A stretch of DNA of 64,000 nucleotides from assembly GCA_037355855.1 (NCBI GenBank), contig CM074765.1, positions 372,001-436,000 on the forward strand, given 5' to 3'. Shown piece after piece: positions 41,116-52,385 of the stretch. This stretch comes from Pseudo-nitzschia pungens. Its lineage: Eukaryota > Bacillariophyta > Bacillariophyceae > Bacillariales > Bacillariaceae. Every line of letters begins with the position of its first letter. The first letter of the stretch is position 1. A program made the translations under genes and the position numbers. The notes beneath the pieces are model-generated. The model was not told the origin of the DNA. It did no database searches and saw nothing but the letters and a program-made list of their open reading frames with translations.

Positions 41116-43203
41116 TTACTTGTCCCCTCGTCGCTTTTTTTTCTTCCGCCGAGGGTTTTTGAATCGGTCCCCCACGGCTTGGATTCGATTCGAAACCTTG
41201 TCTTTGGAGAGTCGCCACATCTTGCTTCCCAGGGTTCGCAAAGACTTTTGTTCGTCTTCCAGATTTTCCAGTTTCACCGACGTCTTCCACAGGGTGGTTT
41301 TCGTATCTTGCAATTCGGAGTAGTAGCGAGAAAGTTCTCCCTGCGTTCGCTTCAAACGCTGTTCTGTTTTCTCCAGATTGGTTTTTGTCGAGTCCAGTTC
41401 AATCTGGGTTTTGCGAAGCGCGTTCTGTTCCAACTCGTACTTGTCCTCGAGGACGCGATTCGTTTCGGCGACCTCCTTCATTTCTTTCTTCATGGTCTCC
41501 TTCTCCTGGAGCTCAATCTCCAGCTTGGTCTTGGTGTAGTTCCACTTCTCCGTCGTTTCTACCAGAGCCTTTTCCTTGGCGTCGAGCGTTCCGGTGAGTT
41601 TTTCGTTGTCGGCGGTGGCCTCGGCCAACTTCGATTCCGTCTCTTTGCGCAAAATGGTCTCGGTCTCCAGCAATTCCTGATTGGTTTCCAGCTCTTCCGT
41701 TTTGCGGGCGAGCTTGGCCTTGAGTTTGGCCAACAGGCCGCCCTGAACCTCGTTTTCGGATTTCGCTTCGCCTAGTTTTTCGGTGAGTGTTCCATTGGCC
41801 TTGATAACCTTGGTGAGCTCAGATTCCGCCCCTCGAAGAGCAGCTTCTGTAGCGCTTAGTTTTCCTTCGGCACTAGCAACTGCTGCGTTCGATTTAGTCC
41901 CTGCCAGCTCGGATTCAGTCCCTGCTAGCTTTTCTTCAGCTTCTTTGCGAAGAGTAGCTTCAATAGCTAATAATGCTTCTTTGGCGTCAAGGTCACACTC
42001 CATTCCTGCCAGCTTGGTTTCGGCCTCTTTGCGTTCTGCAGCAAGAATTGTCTCTGTCTCAGCTAGCTTGGCCTCAGCTTCTTTGCGTTCTGCAGCCAGC
42101 TTTGACTCTGTCTCAGCCAGCTTGGCTTCAGCCTCCTTGCGCTCTGCGGCTAGCTCTGATTCCGTCTCAGCTAGTTTGGCTTCGGCCTCTTTCTGTGCCG
42201 CAGCCAGTTCTTCCAGCTTGGATGTGGCCTCTTTGCGTTCCGCGGCCAGCTTTGATTCAGTCTCAGCTAGCTTCGATAAAGCCTCTTTCCGTTCCGCAGT
42301 CAGCTCAGATTCCAGCTTGGTTTCAGCCTCTTTCAGTTCCGCGGCAAGCTTTGACTCTGTGCTTTCCAGCTTGCTCTCGGCCTCTTTGCGTTCTGCACCC
42401 AGCTTTGACTCCGTCTCTGCCAGCAGGGCCTGAGCCTCTTTGAGATCAGCGGCCAGCTTGGATTCTGTTTCTGCGAGCTTGGATTCGGCTTCTTTGAGTT
42501 CCGCAGCGAGCTTCGACTCTGTCTCGGCAAGCTTGGCTTCGGCCTCTTTCTGCGAAGCAGCGAGCTTCGACTCTGTTTCTGCCAGCTTGGCCTCGGCCTG
42601 TTCGCACTCCGCGACCCGCTCCGCCAGTTTGGCTTCGGCCTCTTTTCGAAGAGCGGCTTCCGTAGCCAACAGTGCCTCGTTGACGTCGTTGGACCAGGAT
42701 GAATCCTCGACTCGTTTGGGGAGAGGCGTCACGTCCTCCATGCCAAAAGAGGTGTTTAGTTCACCATTTGTTTTTCCGTCCTCCTTTTCCTTTTGCGTCA
42801 ACAAGACAAAGGCAAGGCCCACAAAGGCCACAACCGCTAGGCCTCCTCCTGCAATCACCGCGGAGTTTGGGACGTTCATGGCCACCGCCCCATTTGCGGC
42901 AGCCGGAGACGCCGCTTCGGCGCCTACCGACGATGCCCAAGACTTGGAAGCCGCCTCCGCGGCGCTGTAGGCCGTAGGGTTCCCGAGGGCCGAATCTAGG
43001 CCCTTAACGAAATTGAGGACGCCATCGCCGGCACGAAGGGATGTGCTGCTTCCAATCTGGTTTTTGTTCTTCCATCGGTTCGATTTTGTGGAGAGCGCGG
43101 GTGATCTGGGAATCCAGGCAAGGGCGTGTGGTGCCGTTGTCGATAGGACCAGTGATATCAAAAGAAAGGATCGCACGGCAGTGCGGCAATGCAGTATCGG
43201 CAT
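41116..43203 (-). CDS. Plastid-type coiled-coil protein with 18-residue repeats
   Basis: 695 residues from ATG 43203 to TAA 41116-41118. A longer frame begins upstream only with a non-ATG codon. The start is a signal peptide (MPILHCRTAVRSFLLISLVL) ending HALAWIPRSP; W at +1 after Ala fits the diatom plastid pre-sequence. A second hydrophobic segment lies at about 111-136 (VIAGGGLAVVAFVGLAFVLL), likely a membrane anchor. From about 184 to 400 the protein is built of about twelve copies of an 18-residue unit (consensus AKLAETESKLAAERKEAE), then more coiled coil with LEKTEQRLKRTQGEL, and ends in a basic tail (NPRRKKKKRRG). I infer a long rod attached to a plastid or secretory membrane. I know of no family; the repetitive Ala/Glu/Lys make-up makes homology hard to judge. 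Confidence 0.85.
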   Translation of the reverse strand: MPILHCRTAVRSFLLISLVLSTTAPHALAWIPRSPALSTKSNRWKNKNQIGSSTSLRAGDGVLNFVKGLDSALGNPTAYSAAEAASKSWASSVGAEAASPAAANGAVAMNVPNSAVIAGGGLAVVAFVGLAFVLLTQKEKEDGKTNGELNTSFGMEDVTPLPKRVEDSSWSNDVNEALLATEAALRKEAEAKLAERVAECEQAEAKLAETESKLAASQKEAEAKLAETESKLAAELKEAESKLAETESKLAADLKEAQALLAETESKLGAERKEAESKLESTESKLAAELKEAETKLESELTAERKEALSKLAETESKLAAERKEATSKLEELAAAQKEAEAKLAETESELAAERKEAEAKLAETESKLAAERKEAEAKLAETETILAAERKEAETKLAGMECDLDAKEALLAIEATLRKEAEEKLAGTESELAGTKSNAAVASAEGKLSATEAALRGAESELTKVIKANGTLTEKLGEAKSENEVQGGLLAKLKAKLARKTEELETNQELLETETILRKETESKLAEATADNEKLTGTLDAKEKALVETTEKWNYTKTKLEIELQEKETMKKEMKEVAETNRVLEDKYELEQNALRKTQIELDSTKTNLEKTEQRLKRTQGELSRYYSELQDTKTTLWKTSVKLENLEDEQKSLRTLGSKMWRLSKDKVSNRIQAVGDRFKNPRRKKKKRRGDK
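42000..42640 (-). repeat. 54-bp tandem repeats in the coiled-coil gene
   Basis: About twelve 54-bp units encoding an 18-residue (7+11) coiled-coil period. Units differ at silent and some coding sites, so the array is not brand new. Confidence 0.8.
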
Positions 43204-44666
43204 GTTTTGTCTATGTTGATCGTGTCTCTCTCCTACCAACTCTCTCGCGACGCTAGTTTTGTGAGGGGGCCCGTTACTTTCTTCTATCTACAATGTCGTC
43301 CGATGTTGATGACAGCACCAACCTTCATCCACTGGCGTCGGAAATGTGTCGCCAACGGAAAGTTCGGTACGGGTACGTACGAATTATTGTTTCGATTGAT
43401 TGATGTGAAACAATTCGCACCCGAAGATTTTTAAAAATAACCGTGCATACGAACATGTTGAATAGATGAAGTGAATCATCAGCTTCTGTTTGAACGGCTT
43501 GGTACAATGTAAGACTACCAGGTAACCTTACGTGACACGCACGTGACGTTGTTGTCTAATCTTACTCGTAAGATTACTCTTACTTCTAGTTGTCTCGAAG
43601 ATAGACACGAGATCTTTCTTTTGAGACAAGAGTGGAATATTGTATGGTCGAATTAGTCAAGTAACCAAGTACCAGGTACTGTACCCGGTAACCTTACCTT
43701 ACTTCGTAAAAAGTTCTCATGACCAACCTACCGATATCTTCCGGATTCGATGGTGACAGTAAACCTTACGGTAAGATTAATTACCGTTCTCCTACTACTA
43801 GGATGAAGCAAGCCTTACTACTAGTAACAGTTTGACACGCTTCAAGTCCGAATCCCAAGCGATAAAACGGATCCCATGTAAGTGATGAACACTGTACTGT
43901 CGTTAGCAATTTCTTGTGTGGCAGAGGACGGCCCCAGCAGTAGAAGACAGAAGAAAAGGAAAGGAAGCTCTCAGCAGCAGCAGCATACTACAGCCATCAT
44001 ACTACAGCCATCATACTACGAGTTCATCATCATGCAAAGCACCACCAGTGGAAGAATCTGCTAAGAAGAACAGCAGCAACAAGAAGAAACTCAAACAAAA
44101 ATAAAAAGATGCAAGAGGAAGCTCTTCACGAAATGGTGATGGGAGTTCCTCCGGGTATTGACCATAACTAGTAGTAATAATAACCACAGACCGGGACCAC
44201 TGTCGCAAGTACGGAGGATCCCGCGGAAGGAACTTTTCCCCAGACGTATAATAGAACCTACTACTAGTAGTACTGTTGCAACTGCCGTACGAAACAAATT
44301 ATCACTCGTCTCAATCCGGCACTCGGGCCACATGGATACAAACTACTTTCACTTCTCACCTACTACACACGACGGCGAGAGGAGAGAAATGGTATCTCGA
44401 TTTGCAACAACTGCTTTTCGAAACACGCCCATCACGAAAGCGGATGGCCAGCACCCACCGATTCAGCATGCGCGAGGGACACGTTCCCATCTCGCAAGGC
44501 AAACCGGAGCGGCAACCCATACTATACTATTGTGTAGTATCAAAACGCGTTTTCGTTTCGGGATCCCTCCGTAGTTTAGTTGGTTGGTTGGTTGGTTGGT
44601 TGGTTGGTGAGTTTGTTGGTTAATTTGTTGGTTAGTAGTTAGTTTGCGTTGCTCCTTCGTTCATCA
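43204..44666. other. Intergenic, nothing coding seen
   Basis: GTAACCTTAC-type words are dense at 43510-43790, CAGCAG/CATCATACTACAG repeats occur near 43970-44030, and a TTGG run lies at 44579-44606 just 3' of the next gene. Confidence 0.55.
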
Positions 44667-45059
44667 TCATATCGACGAGTCGATGAGTCTCCAGCTCGCC
44701 GGGAATTCCCGTGCGTAGAATTGTCTCTTGATGGGCCAGAATTCTTGCATGTGATCGAATCGATCCGGCATGGCGTAGTAATAGGAGGGAACGATTCCCT
44801 GCTCGTAGCCGGGTGTTTCGTGGTCGTCGGCGTGGTATCCCCGCAATCGATTGATGTATCCCGTAAAGGTGCTGAACCAGCAGCCAAAGAAAATGTCACC
44901 CCGGCTCGCGACCAATTGATCGATCATTCCGAAATAATTTGCTGTTGGTACGGCAATACACGTGCCATTTTGGACAACAGAGCGCGAGAGAAAAAGACAA
45001 GACAACAAAGCGAAAAAGATTCCACACCGATGCACAAAACGAGTTTGGAACGATACGGT

Positions 45060-45101
<42 letters not shown>

Positions 45102-47692
45102 TTGATTCGACGGCTTCATTGGATTGCCAGAGACAAAGACACTGTCGCACCGACATTCTGCTCCTGTTACTGGTAGTGTGTTTGTTTGTTTGTTTGTTTG
45201 TTTATTGCGTTTCTTGTGTTTGTTTGTTTGTCTTTTAATACTTACTGTTGATTCCCTGCAGCTCGGTCTCGATGAAATCGTCGAGAAAGACCACGTCCGC
45301 AAAGTGGTCCGCGAAGGGCTTGAAGAACTCCTTTTGGCGCTCGTCCGTCGCCACGTAGAGCGTGGTGTTCCGGTCCAGCTTCTTCTTGAGCTGTATCAGA
45401 ATGACGTCCGCGTCGACCCGCGTTTCCTTGAACTGAAAGTCCCCCCGCCGGACGTGTACCGTGTCGAATCGCTCCGAGGCTCCCCTTGTCCGGTCCGAGA
45501 TGCGCTTGCGGAGCTTTGCCACGACCCGCGCGGCGGCGCACTGGATCTCGTCGATGTAGCGGACGTGGTCCCGGACGAAGCGCTTCATCCAGAGGTCCTG
45601 CTTCCAGTCCTGAAAGAACAAAAAGGCGTAAAAGTGCACCAGCAGCCGCGTCTCCTCGCCGCTTGACGTTTTCATGCCGACGGGGAAGTGGACCCACTGT
45701 TTCTTCTGAATGTCCGGCGTGTACAGACAGAGCTTGGTCCGATCGCTGTGCATTTCCTTGAGCCGCTCGATGGGAGGGGCATCGACGGGTGTGGGCTTTC
45801 CGATGTAGGCCTCGTACGGCGGAAAAGCCTTCCGGCGAGGCGGCGATCCGAGCCGGCAGCGCGGCCAGTTCCTCGGCGTCTTCCTCCGAGTTGCTGGCCG
45901 GAAAGGACACTATGCACTCCTCGGGGACGAAATCCACAAGGTTCTGGCTGCTGTGTTTCCGCATCCACAGGGTGAGTTTCTTCAGTTCGTAGTATGGCAA
46001 GCCGTCCCAATCCGTCCTGCCGCCCGGCGGGTGGATGGGTTGCCCGTTAGCGTCGACGATTTCTCCCTTGACGCAGCGCTCCAGAAACTCCTTGGTGGTG
46101 ATAATGTCGAGTCCGATGTGTTCCGCGCTGATGCTCTCCATGTGAAAAAAGTGGTCGAAGCTGAACTTGTTCTTTTGGTGGTCCCCGCCCTTGTCGATGA
46201 GGTACATTCCCTGGTGGGGTGGCAGGACGAGGGTCCGTCCCATGGCGAAGGCCAGGGCCAGCACGGTTTCTGTGGGGTGGTTTTGTTTTTGTTTTTGTTT
46301 TTGTTTTTGTTTTTGTTTTTGATTTTGTTTTTGATTTTGTTTTTGTTTTTGATTTTGTTTTTGGTTTTGATTTTGTTTTCGATTTTGTTGCATGTGAGTA
46401 CGTACATGTACCGTACGCACGGCTTGTTTGTTTGTTTGTTGCGTGGATTTTTAATGTGGGATTGAGGATGCGAGCGAGACACAAACAAGGCAAGTGAGAA
46501 AGGGCAATCGACTCCGTGGCCACCAAGCGATACCACAAGGGATTCCATCGCTTTGTTTCCGTAACAAATAATAATGCAAATGCAATTCAAATACAACCGG
46601 GACCACATTTCCAATTCCAATACTAGCAGCGCAGCGTACGCACCCATGGCCATCCGAATGTTGTTCCATCCCCCCTGATCCGGCTCAAAGGTCAGGAACT
46701 GCGTGACGCTCCGGACCCGTTTTCCGTCTCCGTTTCGGTTCTCGGGATGGTTGGCGTGAAAGGGACTCATGTGGAGGGCGTCCTCCGGAATGTCCTCCCA
46801 GTAGACCATTTCCTCGGCGTCCTTTTCCGACGGTCCGCCGTAGGCCCGGCAGTCGAGATCGGCGATCGTGTGCGCGTGGTTCCGCTTCCGATCCAGCCCA
46901 ATGTCCGCCACGGCTTCCGCGGACTGTTTGTTTCGGGCCTCCAGCCACAATTGCTTGCCGTAGGGGTCCGTCGGGGGCTTGTCCGCGATCGGTTCCTTGA
47001 CGGCGTAGATGTCTTTTTCTCCCTCGTCGTCGTCGTCGTCTCCGTCCCCGTCGTCGTCCCCCTTTTCGTCTTTGTCGGTTCTTGTCGGCCTTTTCGGTCG
47101 GTGGATCCGTCTTGGGCGACTCCGTCTTTTGCTCGTGGCCCTCGCCATCGGCATCGGCCTCGCCACCGTCCTCGGTGGTCGGTGGTTCCGTCTGCGGATC
47201 CACATTGCCGTTTACGCCGTTGTCGTCGCCGTTGTCGTCGTCCAGAACGACCTGGATCGTTCCCACCGGTTCCCGGATCGAGTGCTGCCGGAACCGGAAC
47301 TTGTTGCGGAATTGGTTGTGCAATCTGCCCATTTCCATGCCCGTGCCGATGCCAATGCCGCGGTTGTTGCTGCTTCTGCCGCCCCGAAAGTTCCGGAGGT
47401 GCGCCACGACGACATTGGACTCGCTCCGCAGATGGACCGAGTGGGCGTACCGGTTGTTGACGATCAGGCTCAGCACCGCAAAGCCAAACAGGATCACCAG
47501 AAAGTATTTGGTGAGAAAGGATCCCCCGGCCCCGGCCATCTTGGTCCTTTCTTCCCGGTTGCTGGCATTCCTATCATTCTTGTTCGCATTCGCATTCGCA
47601 TTCGCATTCGCATTCGCGGCGTTGCCGCCCTTTCCCTTGCCGACGCTCTTGACTCCCGCCCGAGCCGTTTTCAATTCCGGTGGCAGCGGCAT
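44667..47692 (-). CDS. O-fucosyltransferase-like Golgi protein, two frameshifts
   Basis: Exons 46644-47692, 45246-46269 and 44667-44941 with GT-AG introns of 374 and 304 bp. ATG at 47692. Basic Asn/Ala-rich cytosolic tail, signal anchor (YFLVILFGFAVLSLIVNNRYA), acidic stem, then a catalytic region: GGWNNIRMAMG and TVLALAFAMGRTLVLPP at the nucleotide-binding start, HVRRGDFQFKETRVDADVI, LYVATDERQKEFF and, across intron 2, DIFFGCWFSTFTGYINRLRGYH. These match GDP-fucose protein O-fucosyltransferases, type II Golgi enzymes that fucosylate proteins. The frame must skip one base in the acidic stem (about 47060-47110) and again near 45820-45860 (between PARIAAS and KAFPPYEAYIGK). The intact motifs on both sides argue for sequence errors or a very young pseudogene. 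The acceptor sugar and substrate are unknown. Confidence 0.82.
44942..45245 (-). other. Intron 2 of the fucosyltransferase-like gene
   Basis: GTAAGT...CAACAG on the minus strand, 304 bp, with a GT/GA dinucleotide run (45059-45101) and a TTTG run (45180-45202). Confidence 0.85.
46270..46643 (-). other. Intron 1 of the fucosyltransferase-like gene
   Basis: GTGCGT...CCACAG, 374 bp, with a long TTTTTG hexanucleotide array (46281-46392). Confidence 0.85.
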
Positions 47693-48861
47693 TTGGGTCG
47701 TGTTCTCGGTAATATCAGTACCGTACCGTAGTAGTATTGCTTCGTAGTTTGTTGTTGTTCTCTCCTTCTTTTCGGTGCCGTAACCTTAATGCTTTTCTTT
47801 TATCGAATTGTTCGTTCGGGAGTTGCGTTGTGATGATTCAGGGTTCGTCGAATGTCTCTGTTTGAGATTTGATTCATTCCGGGTTTTGTTCCATGGGCAC
47901 GGTCCATGGTCATCCTCAATCCTCGATTGATTTTGGTGAATTGCTGATTTGCCGTAAGGTTACGGTACTGATTGCTACCGCACACGTAAATCTTACGAAT
48001 AAGTAAGCCTTACGGGTACCGTACGAACTTTCAGCATTGTCAGTGGTCCCACGCAACGGACCAATTTCAATTTGAATTGCAGCGGAAGTTAAGATTACCT
48101 GGTACATGTAAACCTTACTTGCACCAGTAAGTTACTAGTATTCTTCTTGGTAATGCTCGGACTCGTATCCGTTAGCATAATTAGCGTTGAGGTTAGGACT
48201 GGACACGACCTGATTTTGCAAGGAGTGCGCGGGATTTTTTCTACCAGGTTGAAGGTACACGTAAGGTTACTCGTACCGGTACGATGGAACTTGTATTGCA
48301 CCAAAAACGCCAAACTACTTCTTGCGGTGGTAATTACGTACCGTACTTGTAAGGTTTTTATTATTTATCCAAAAAATATCACGAATGAAGTGGAGTGGAG
48401 AGGCATCTCTGTTGTTTTTATCGGAAGAATGACCGTTGCGTCGTGTGGCTGCGTTGCGCACAAGATCACTAAAAGGCCATCTTTTACTTCGTATTGCACA
48501 AGGTAAGGTTAACCTTACTCATCAATACAAGTAACCTACTTGTACGGTAGCAAACACGGATTTTTCACCCATCTCGTTGACAATTCCTCGTCGTTGCATC
48601 AAACTAAAGGTATTTTTGGTATTTTCAATTTTCGTTCGCAAGAGCAATTCAAGAGTGAACGTGCAAACAATAATAATAATAATACACAAGTGAGTTGGAA
48701 AGCATATTAGCATCGGGGGAAGAGTGCTGCCAACGAATCACAGTGCACGAACAGAAACGACACGACAAGAAAAGAAAAGACACACAACACAACACAACAC
48801 AACACAAACACAAACACAAACACAACACACAACACAAACACAACACAAAACACACAACACC
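47693..48861. other. Intergenic between divergent genes; NSF leader
   Basis: GTAAGGTTAC/TACCGTAC words are dense at 47940-48130 and 48240-48350. The last 75 bases before the NSF start form an ACAAC/ACACAAAC simple repeat (48783-48861) that probably makes the 5' untranslated region. Confidence 0.55.
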
Positions 48862-51171
48862 ATGAAGCTCGAGGTCGGAGGACTCCCCTCCAACCGGTTG
48901 GCCTACACCAACAAGATCTACATCTCCCCCGACAACGCGTCCAGCATCGGGGGGTACTACGAGAAAAACCAGATCCCCGTCGGCAAGTCCATGCTCGTCG
49001 AGGTCAACGGGCATCCCTACCAGGTCGAGGCCCACCCGCAGGTCCCCAACAACGAGGTCGCCCTCAACGGATTGCAGCGCCGGTTTCTCAACCTGAGCCT
49101 GGCCACCTCCGTCAAGCTCAATCCCTTTGTGCCGCACACCAATCTGGCCCTGGCGACCCTCGATCTCTCGGTCGATCTGCTCACCAAGAAAAAGTCGGCC
49201 GATCCCAAGGCCAAACCGAAAGAGATCGACACGGACCGATTGGCGACGACCGTGCTGACGGTGCTGGAGGAACAAATCATGGAGCCCAAGCGGACCATGG
49301 CGCTGGATTTCGAGGGCACCAAGCTGGAGCTCACCGTAAAGCACATGACGACCATCAGCGTCGGAAAGGAAAAGAAATCCAGGTCCAAGTCGTCTTCTTC
49401 CGACGAGTCGTCCTCCTCGTCCTCGCCGCCGCCGTCGTGCAAGGTCGGACAGCTGCTGGCGCCCACGACTATCGTCTTTTCCCGCAGGGAGGGCGGGGCC
49501 CTCCTGGCCTTTACCGGCGACCACATCGCCGACGGCGCCGGGGGGGGCGGGGGCGCCACCAATCTCTTCAACGGCGACTTTGACTTTGAGAAACTCGGCA
49601 TCGGCGGCCTCGACGCCGAGTTCAACCAGATCTTCCGCCGGGCCTTCGCCTCCCGCATCTGGCCGGCCCACATCATCCAGCAGATGGGCATCCACCACGT
49701 CCGCGGGATGCTCCTGTACGGGCCGCCGGGATGCGGAAAGACGCTCATCGCCCGGCAGATCGGAAAGGCCCTCAACGCCCGGGAGCCCAAGATCGTCAAC
49801 GGGCCCGAGATTCTCAACAAGTACGTCGGCGGATCGGAGGAAAAGATCCGCGAGCTCTTCGCCGAGGCCGAGCAGGAACAGCTCGAGGCGGGGGACAACT
49901 CCATGCTGCACATCGTCATCATGGACGAGATGGACGCCATCTGCAAGCAGCGCGGGACCGTCAGGGACGGGACGGGCGTCTCCGATTCGGTCGTCAACCA
50001 GCTGCTGAGCAAGATCGACGGGGTGGACTCCCTCAACAACATCTTGCTCATCGGGATGACCAATCGCAAGGACATGATCGACGACGCCCTGCTGCGTCCG
50101 GGGCGCCTCGAGGTGCACGTCGAGATCGGGTTGCCGGACACGAAGGGACGCCTGCAGATCCTCAACATCCACACCCGCAACATGAAGAACGCCAAGCGCA
50201 TCGAACCGGAGGCCATCCAGAAGCTCCCGGAGCTGGCCGAAAAGGCCAAGAACTTTTCCGGTGCCGAGCTGGAGGGACTGGTCAAGGCGGCCAGTTCCTT
50301 CGCGCTGGCCCGGTGCCTGGACGTGAAGAACCTCAAGAAGGCACCCGACACCAAGAACCTGGTGCTCCGGTACGCCGATTTCGAGCAGGCCCTCGACGAC
50401 GTCGAGCCCAAGTTCGGGGCCAAGTCGCAGGAACTCCGGGCCCACTACCGCAACGGCTTTGTCCCGTACGGGGCCTCCTTTGCCACCATGATGGGGATCC
50501 TCGAGCGGCTGGTGGAACAGGTCCGGTCGTCCGAGCGGACCCCGCTCATGTCCGTATTGCTGCAGGGACCCCCCGCCTCGGGAAAGACGGCCATCGCCGC
50601 CAAGCTGGCGGTGGATTCCGGCTTTCCCTTTGTGCGCATGATCTCCGCCGACGAGATGATCGGATACTCGGACGTGAGCAAGTGCCAGATGATCCACAAG
50701 GCCTTTATGGATTCCTACAAGAGCCCGCTGTCCATCATCTTTCTGGACGACATCGAGCGGCTCATCGACTACGTTCCGATCGGGCCGCGCTTTTCCAACG
50801 CCGTCCTGCAGACGCTGCTGGTCCTCCTCAAGAAGATCCCGCCCGACGAGGGACGGAGGCTCATGGTGGTGGGGACCACCTCGAACCACCACCTGCTGGA
50901 AGACCTGGGACTGGTCCAGGCCTTTGGGGTCGCCCAGACCGTCCCGCTGCTGGAGGAACCCAGGGACGTCTGCGAGGTCCTGAGGGTGGCGGCCCACATG
51001 AGCAAGGAGGACGCCCGCAGCATCGCCAAGGCCATCCACAACAAGCCCATCGGCATCAAGCAGCTGCTCATGGTGGCGGAAATGGCCAAGCAGGGAACCG
51101 AGAGCGGAAAGAACGACCACTCGGTCGACGTCAACACCTTTATGGAGTGCCTGCACACGGTGGGGTATTGA
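48862..51171 (+). CDS. NSF: N-ethylmaleimide-sensitive factor (vesicle-fusing ATPase)
   Basis: 769 residues, single exon, ATG 48862 (context ACACCATGAAG) to TGA 51169-51171. NSF is a hexameric AAA+ ATPase that, with alpha-SNAP, takes apart spent SNARE complexes after membrane fusion. The N domain (about 1-185) binds SNAP. D1 has Walker A GPPGCGKT (about 287-294), Walker B IVIMDEMDAI (about 350) and the arginine-finger region ALLRPGRLEVHVEIGLPD. D2 has Walker A GPPASGKT (about 569-576) and Walker B IIFLDDIERL, and acts mainly in hexamer formation. A serine/glycine-rich insert (SKSSSSDESSSSSSPPPS, about 174-191) and a second GGGGG stretch lie between the N domain and D1. The codons are strongly C/G-ending, consistent with a highly expressed gene. 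Cytosolic, at Golgi and plasma membrane. Confidence 0.97.
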   Translation: MKLEVGGLPSNRLAYTNKIYISPDNASSIGGYYEKNQIPVGKSMLVEVNGHPYQVEAHPQVPNNEVALNGLQRRFLNLSLATSVKLNPFVPHTNLALATLDLSVDLLTKKKSADPKAKPKEIDTDRLATTVLTVLEEQIMEPKRTMALDFEGTKLELTVKHMTTISVGKEKKSRSKSSSSDESSSSSSPPPSCKVGQLLAPTTIVFSRREGGALLAFTGDHIADGAGGGGGATNLFNGDFDFEKLGIGGLDAEFNQIFRRAFASRIWPAHIIQQMGIHHVRGMLLYGPPGCGKTLIARQIGKALNAREPKIVNGPEILNKYVGGSEEKIRELFAEAEQEQLEAGDNSMLHIVIMDEMDAICKQRGTVRDGTGVSDSVVNQLLSKIDGVDSLNNILLIGMTNRKDMIDDALLRPGRLEVHVEIGLPDTKGRLQILNIHTRNMKNAKRIEPEAIQKLPELAEKAKNFSGAELEGLVKAASSFALARCLDVKNLKKAPDTKNLVLRYADFEQALDDVEPKFGAKSQELRAHYRNGFVPYGASFATMMGILERLVEQVRSSERTPLMSVLLQGPPASGKTAIAAKLAVDSGFPFVRMISADEMIGYSDVSKCQMIHKAFMDSYKSPLSIIFLDDIERLIDYVPIGPRFSNAVLQTLLVLLKKIPPDEGRRLMVVGTTSNHHLLEDLGLVQAFGVAQTVPLLEEPRDVCEVLRVAAHMSKEDARSIAKAIHNKPIGIKQLLMVAEMAKQGTESGKNDHSVDVNTFMECLHTVGY

Positions 51172-52385
51172 TGTTGCTGGCATCGATACCGATACCGATA
51201 ATTGATACCGATTCGCAAAAGAATGAAAACGAAAGCGAGAAACAGAACCGCAACCACAACCATAATCATGACGAATGGTGTGGTGCCACACCCAGGGATG
51301 CGGAGTCGAGCAGGAATCGTTGCGCCGAGCTTTGCCTCCCCGGATGGTGGGAACGACGACCCTCCATTGTGGTGGTGGTATAGTATACTACCGGCCTACG
51401 AACGAGTGTTCGAAACCGTCGTGGAATTATAAACAGATAGAAATGAATTTTACGAAATGTTACAGTGCGCGTCACAGCTATCGTATTCGTCGTCCCGCAT
51501 TCTACGAATGACAACACATGTAGAATCGTTGCAGCAATGCGATAGATTGGCAATGGGTGATGATGTGTCCGCTCACCGTGCGTCGAGCGACAGGATTGAT
51601 CCCCGTTGGCGGATCGGCGGGAAACGTGACAATGGTCCGGAGAACGCCCTCCCTGGGACGACACGAAGAACTCCAAGGCGTTGCTTTCGCTTGCTTTCGT
51701 AACCTGCGTCTTGGCCCACGACGCACAAACGAGTTGCTGGTTTCAGGAATTGCGCCCGACGTCAGTCGAGAGAAGCGAGGCAATTCATTCCCGCCAACCA
51801 TGGAACAATTGTTCGTCCGCCCAGCACTCGGAATTGCATCCCGGTGTACGTGTACAGTATTGTATAAAATTTCGCTATCACTAGTTATGCAACATCATTT
51901 GTTCTCCATCTTCCTTCGCGGTGCGCATTGGTTGCGCTTTCCAAGTCATCCTCCAATTAGTAAACACCGAGACCGAAAATTCCATCCATTATACGTGGTG
52001 TTCATTGTTTCCAAGCAATCAGGTAAGTGTTTTCGGTTCTTTGTTGTTTCCTGCCTGCGTTCTGCAAATCCAAAGCCGGGTTTGCTTCTTGGATGTGCCG
52101 CTGTCGCCACCCATTGTTGAAGATGAGAAGGAGGTCTGGGAGATTTCTCGGCGACGTCATGCTTGCTTTCGCCGAGTCATATGTGATTTGTGTATCCTTT
52201 GATTTCAATCTTTGTGACATTGTATTCTAATATATGTATGTTTATTAGGTTGGCGTTCTAGTGAAGCAAAAGTAATAACATTTAGCGTTGGATCCGAAGA
52301 CAGCACCAACTACTCATTGTGTGGGTTGCGGGCTCGTTCCTTCCTTCGATTGGTCGGTTGGTCGATCGATAGGTAAATCGAGCGA
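51172..52385. other. Intergenic between convergent genes
   Basis: The longest open frames (for example 51557-52120) lack a family resemblance, a good start or coding-like composition. GATACCGATACCGATA repeats lie at 51184-51212. Confidence 0.55.

Noticed and set aside
42000..42640. Regular direct repeats resembling a CRISPR array
   Set aside because: They are 54-bp in-frame coding repeats of a coiled-coil protein without unique spacers.
49017..51291. Long frames antisense or out of frame to NSF
   Set aside because: They are shadows of the GC-rich third-position bias of NSF.
51557..52120. Open frame of 187 residues downstream of NSF
   Set aside because: No family resemblance, mixed composition, overlaps other open frames and lies between convergent genes.
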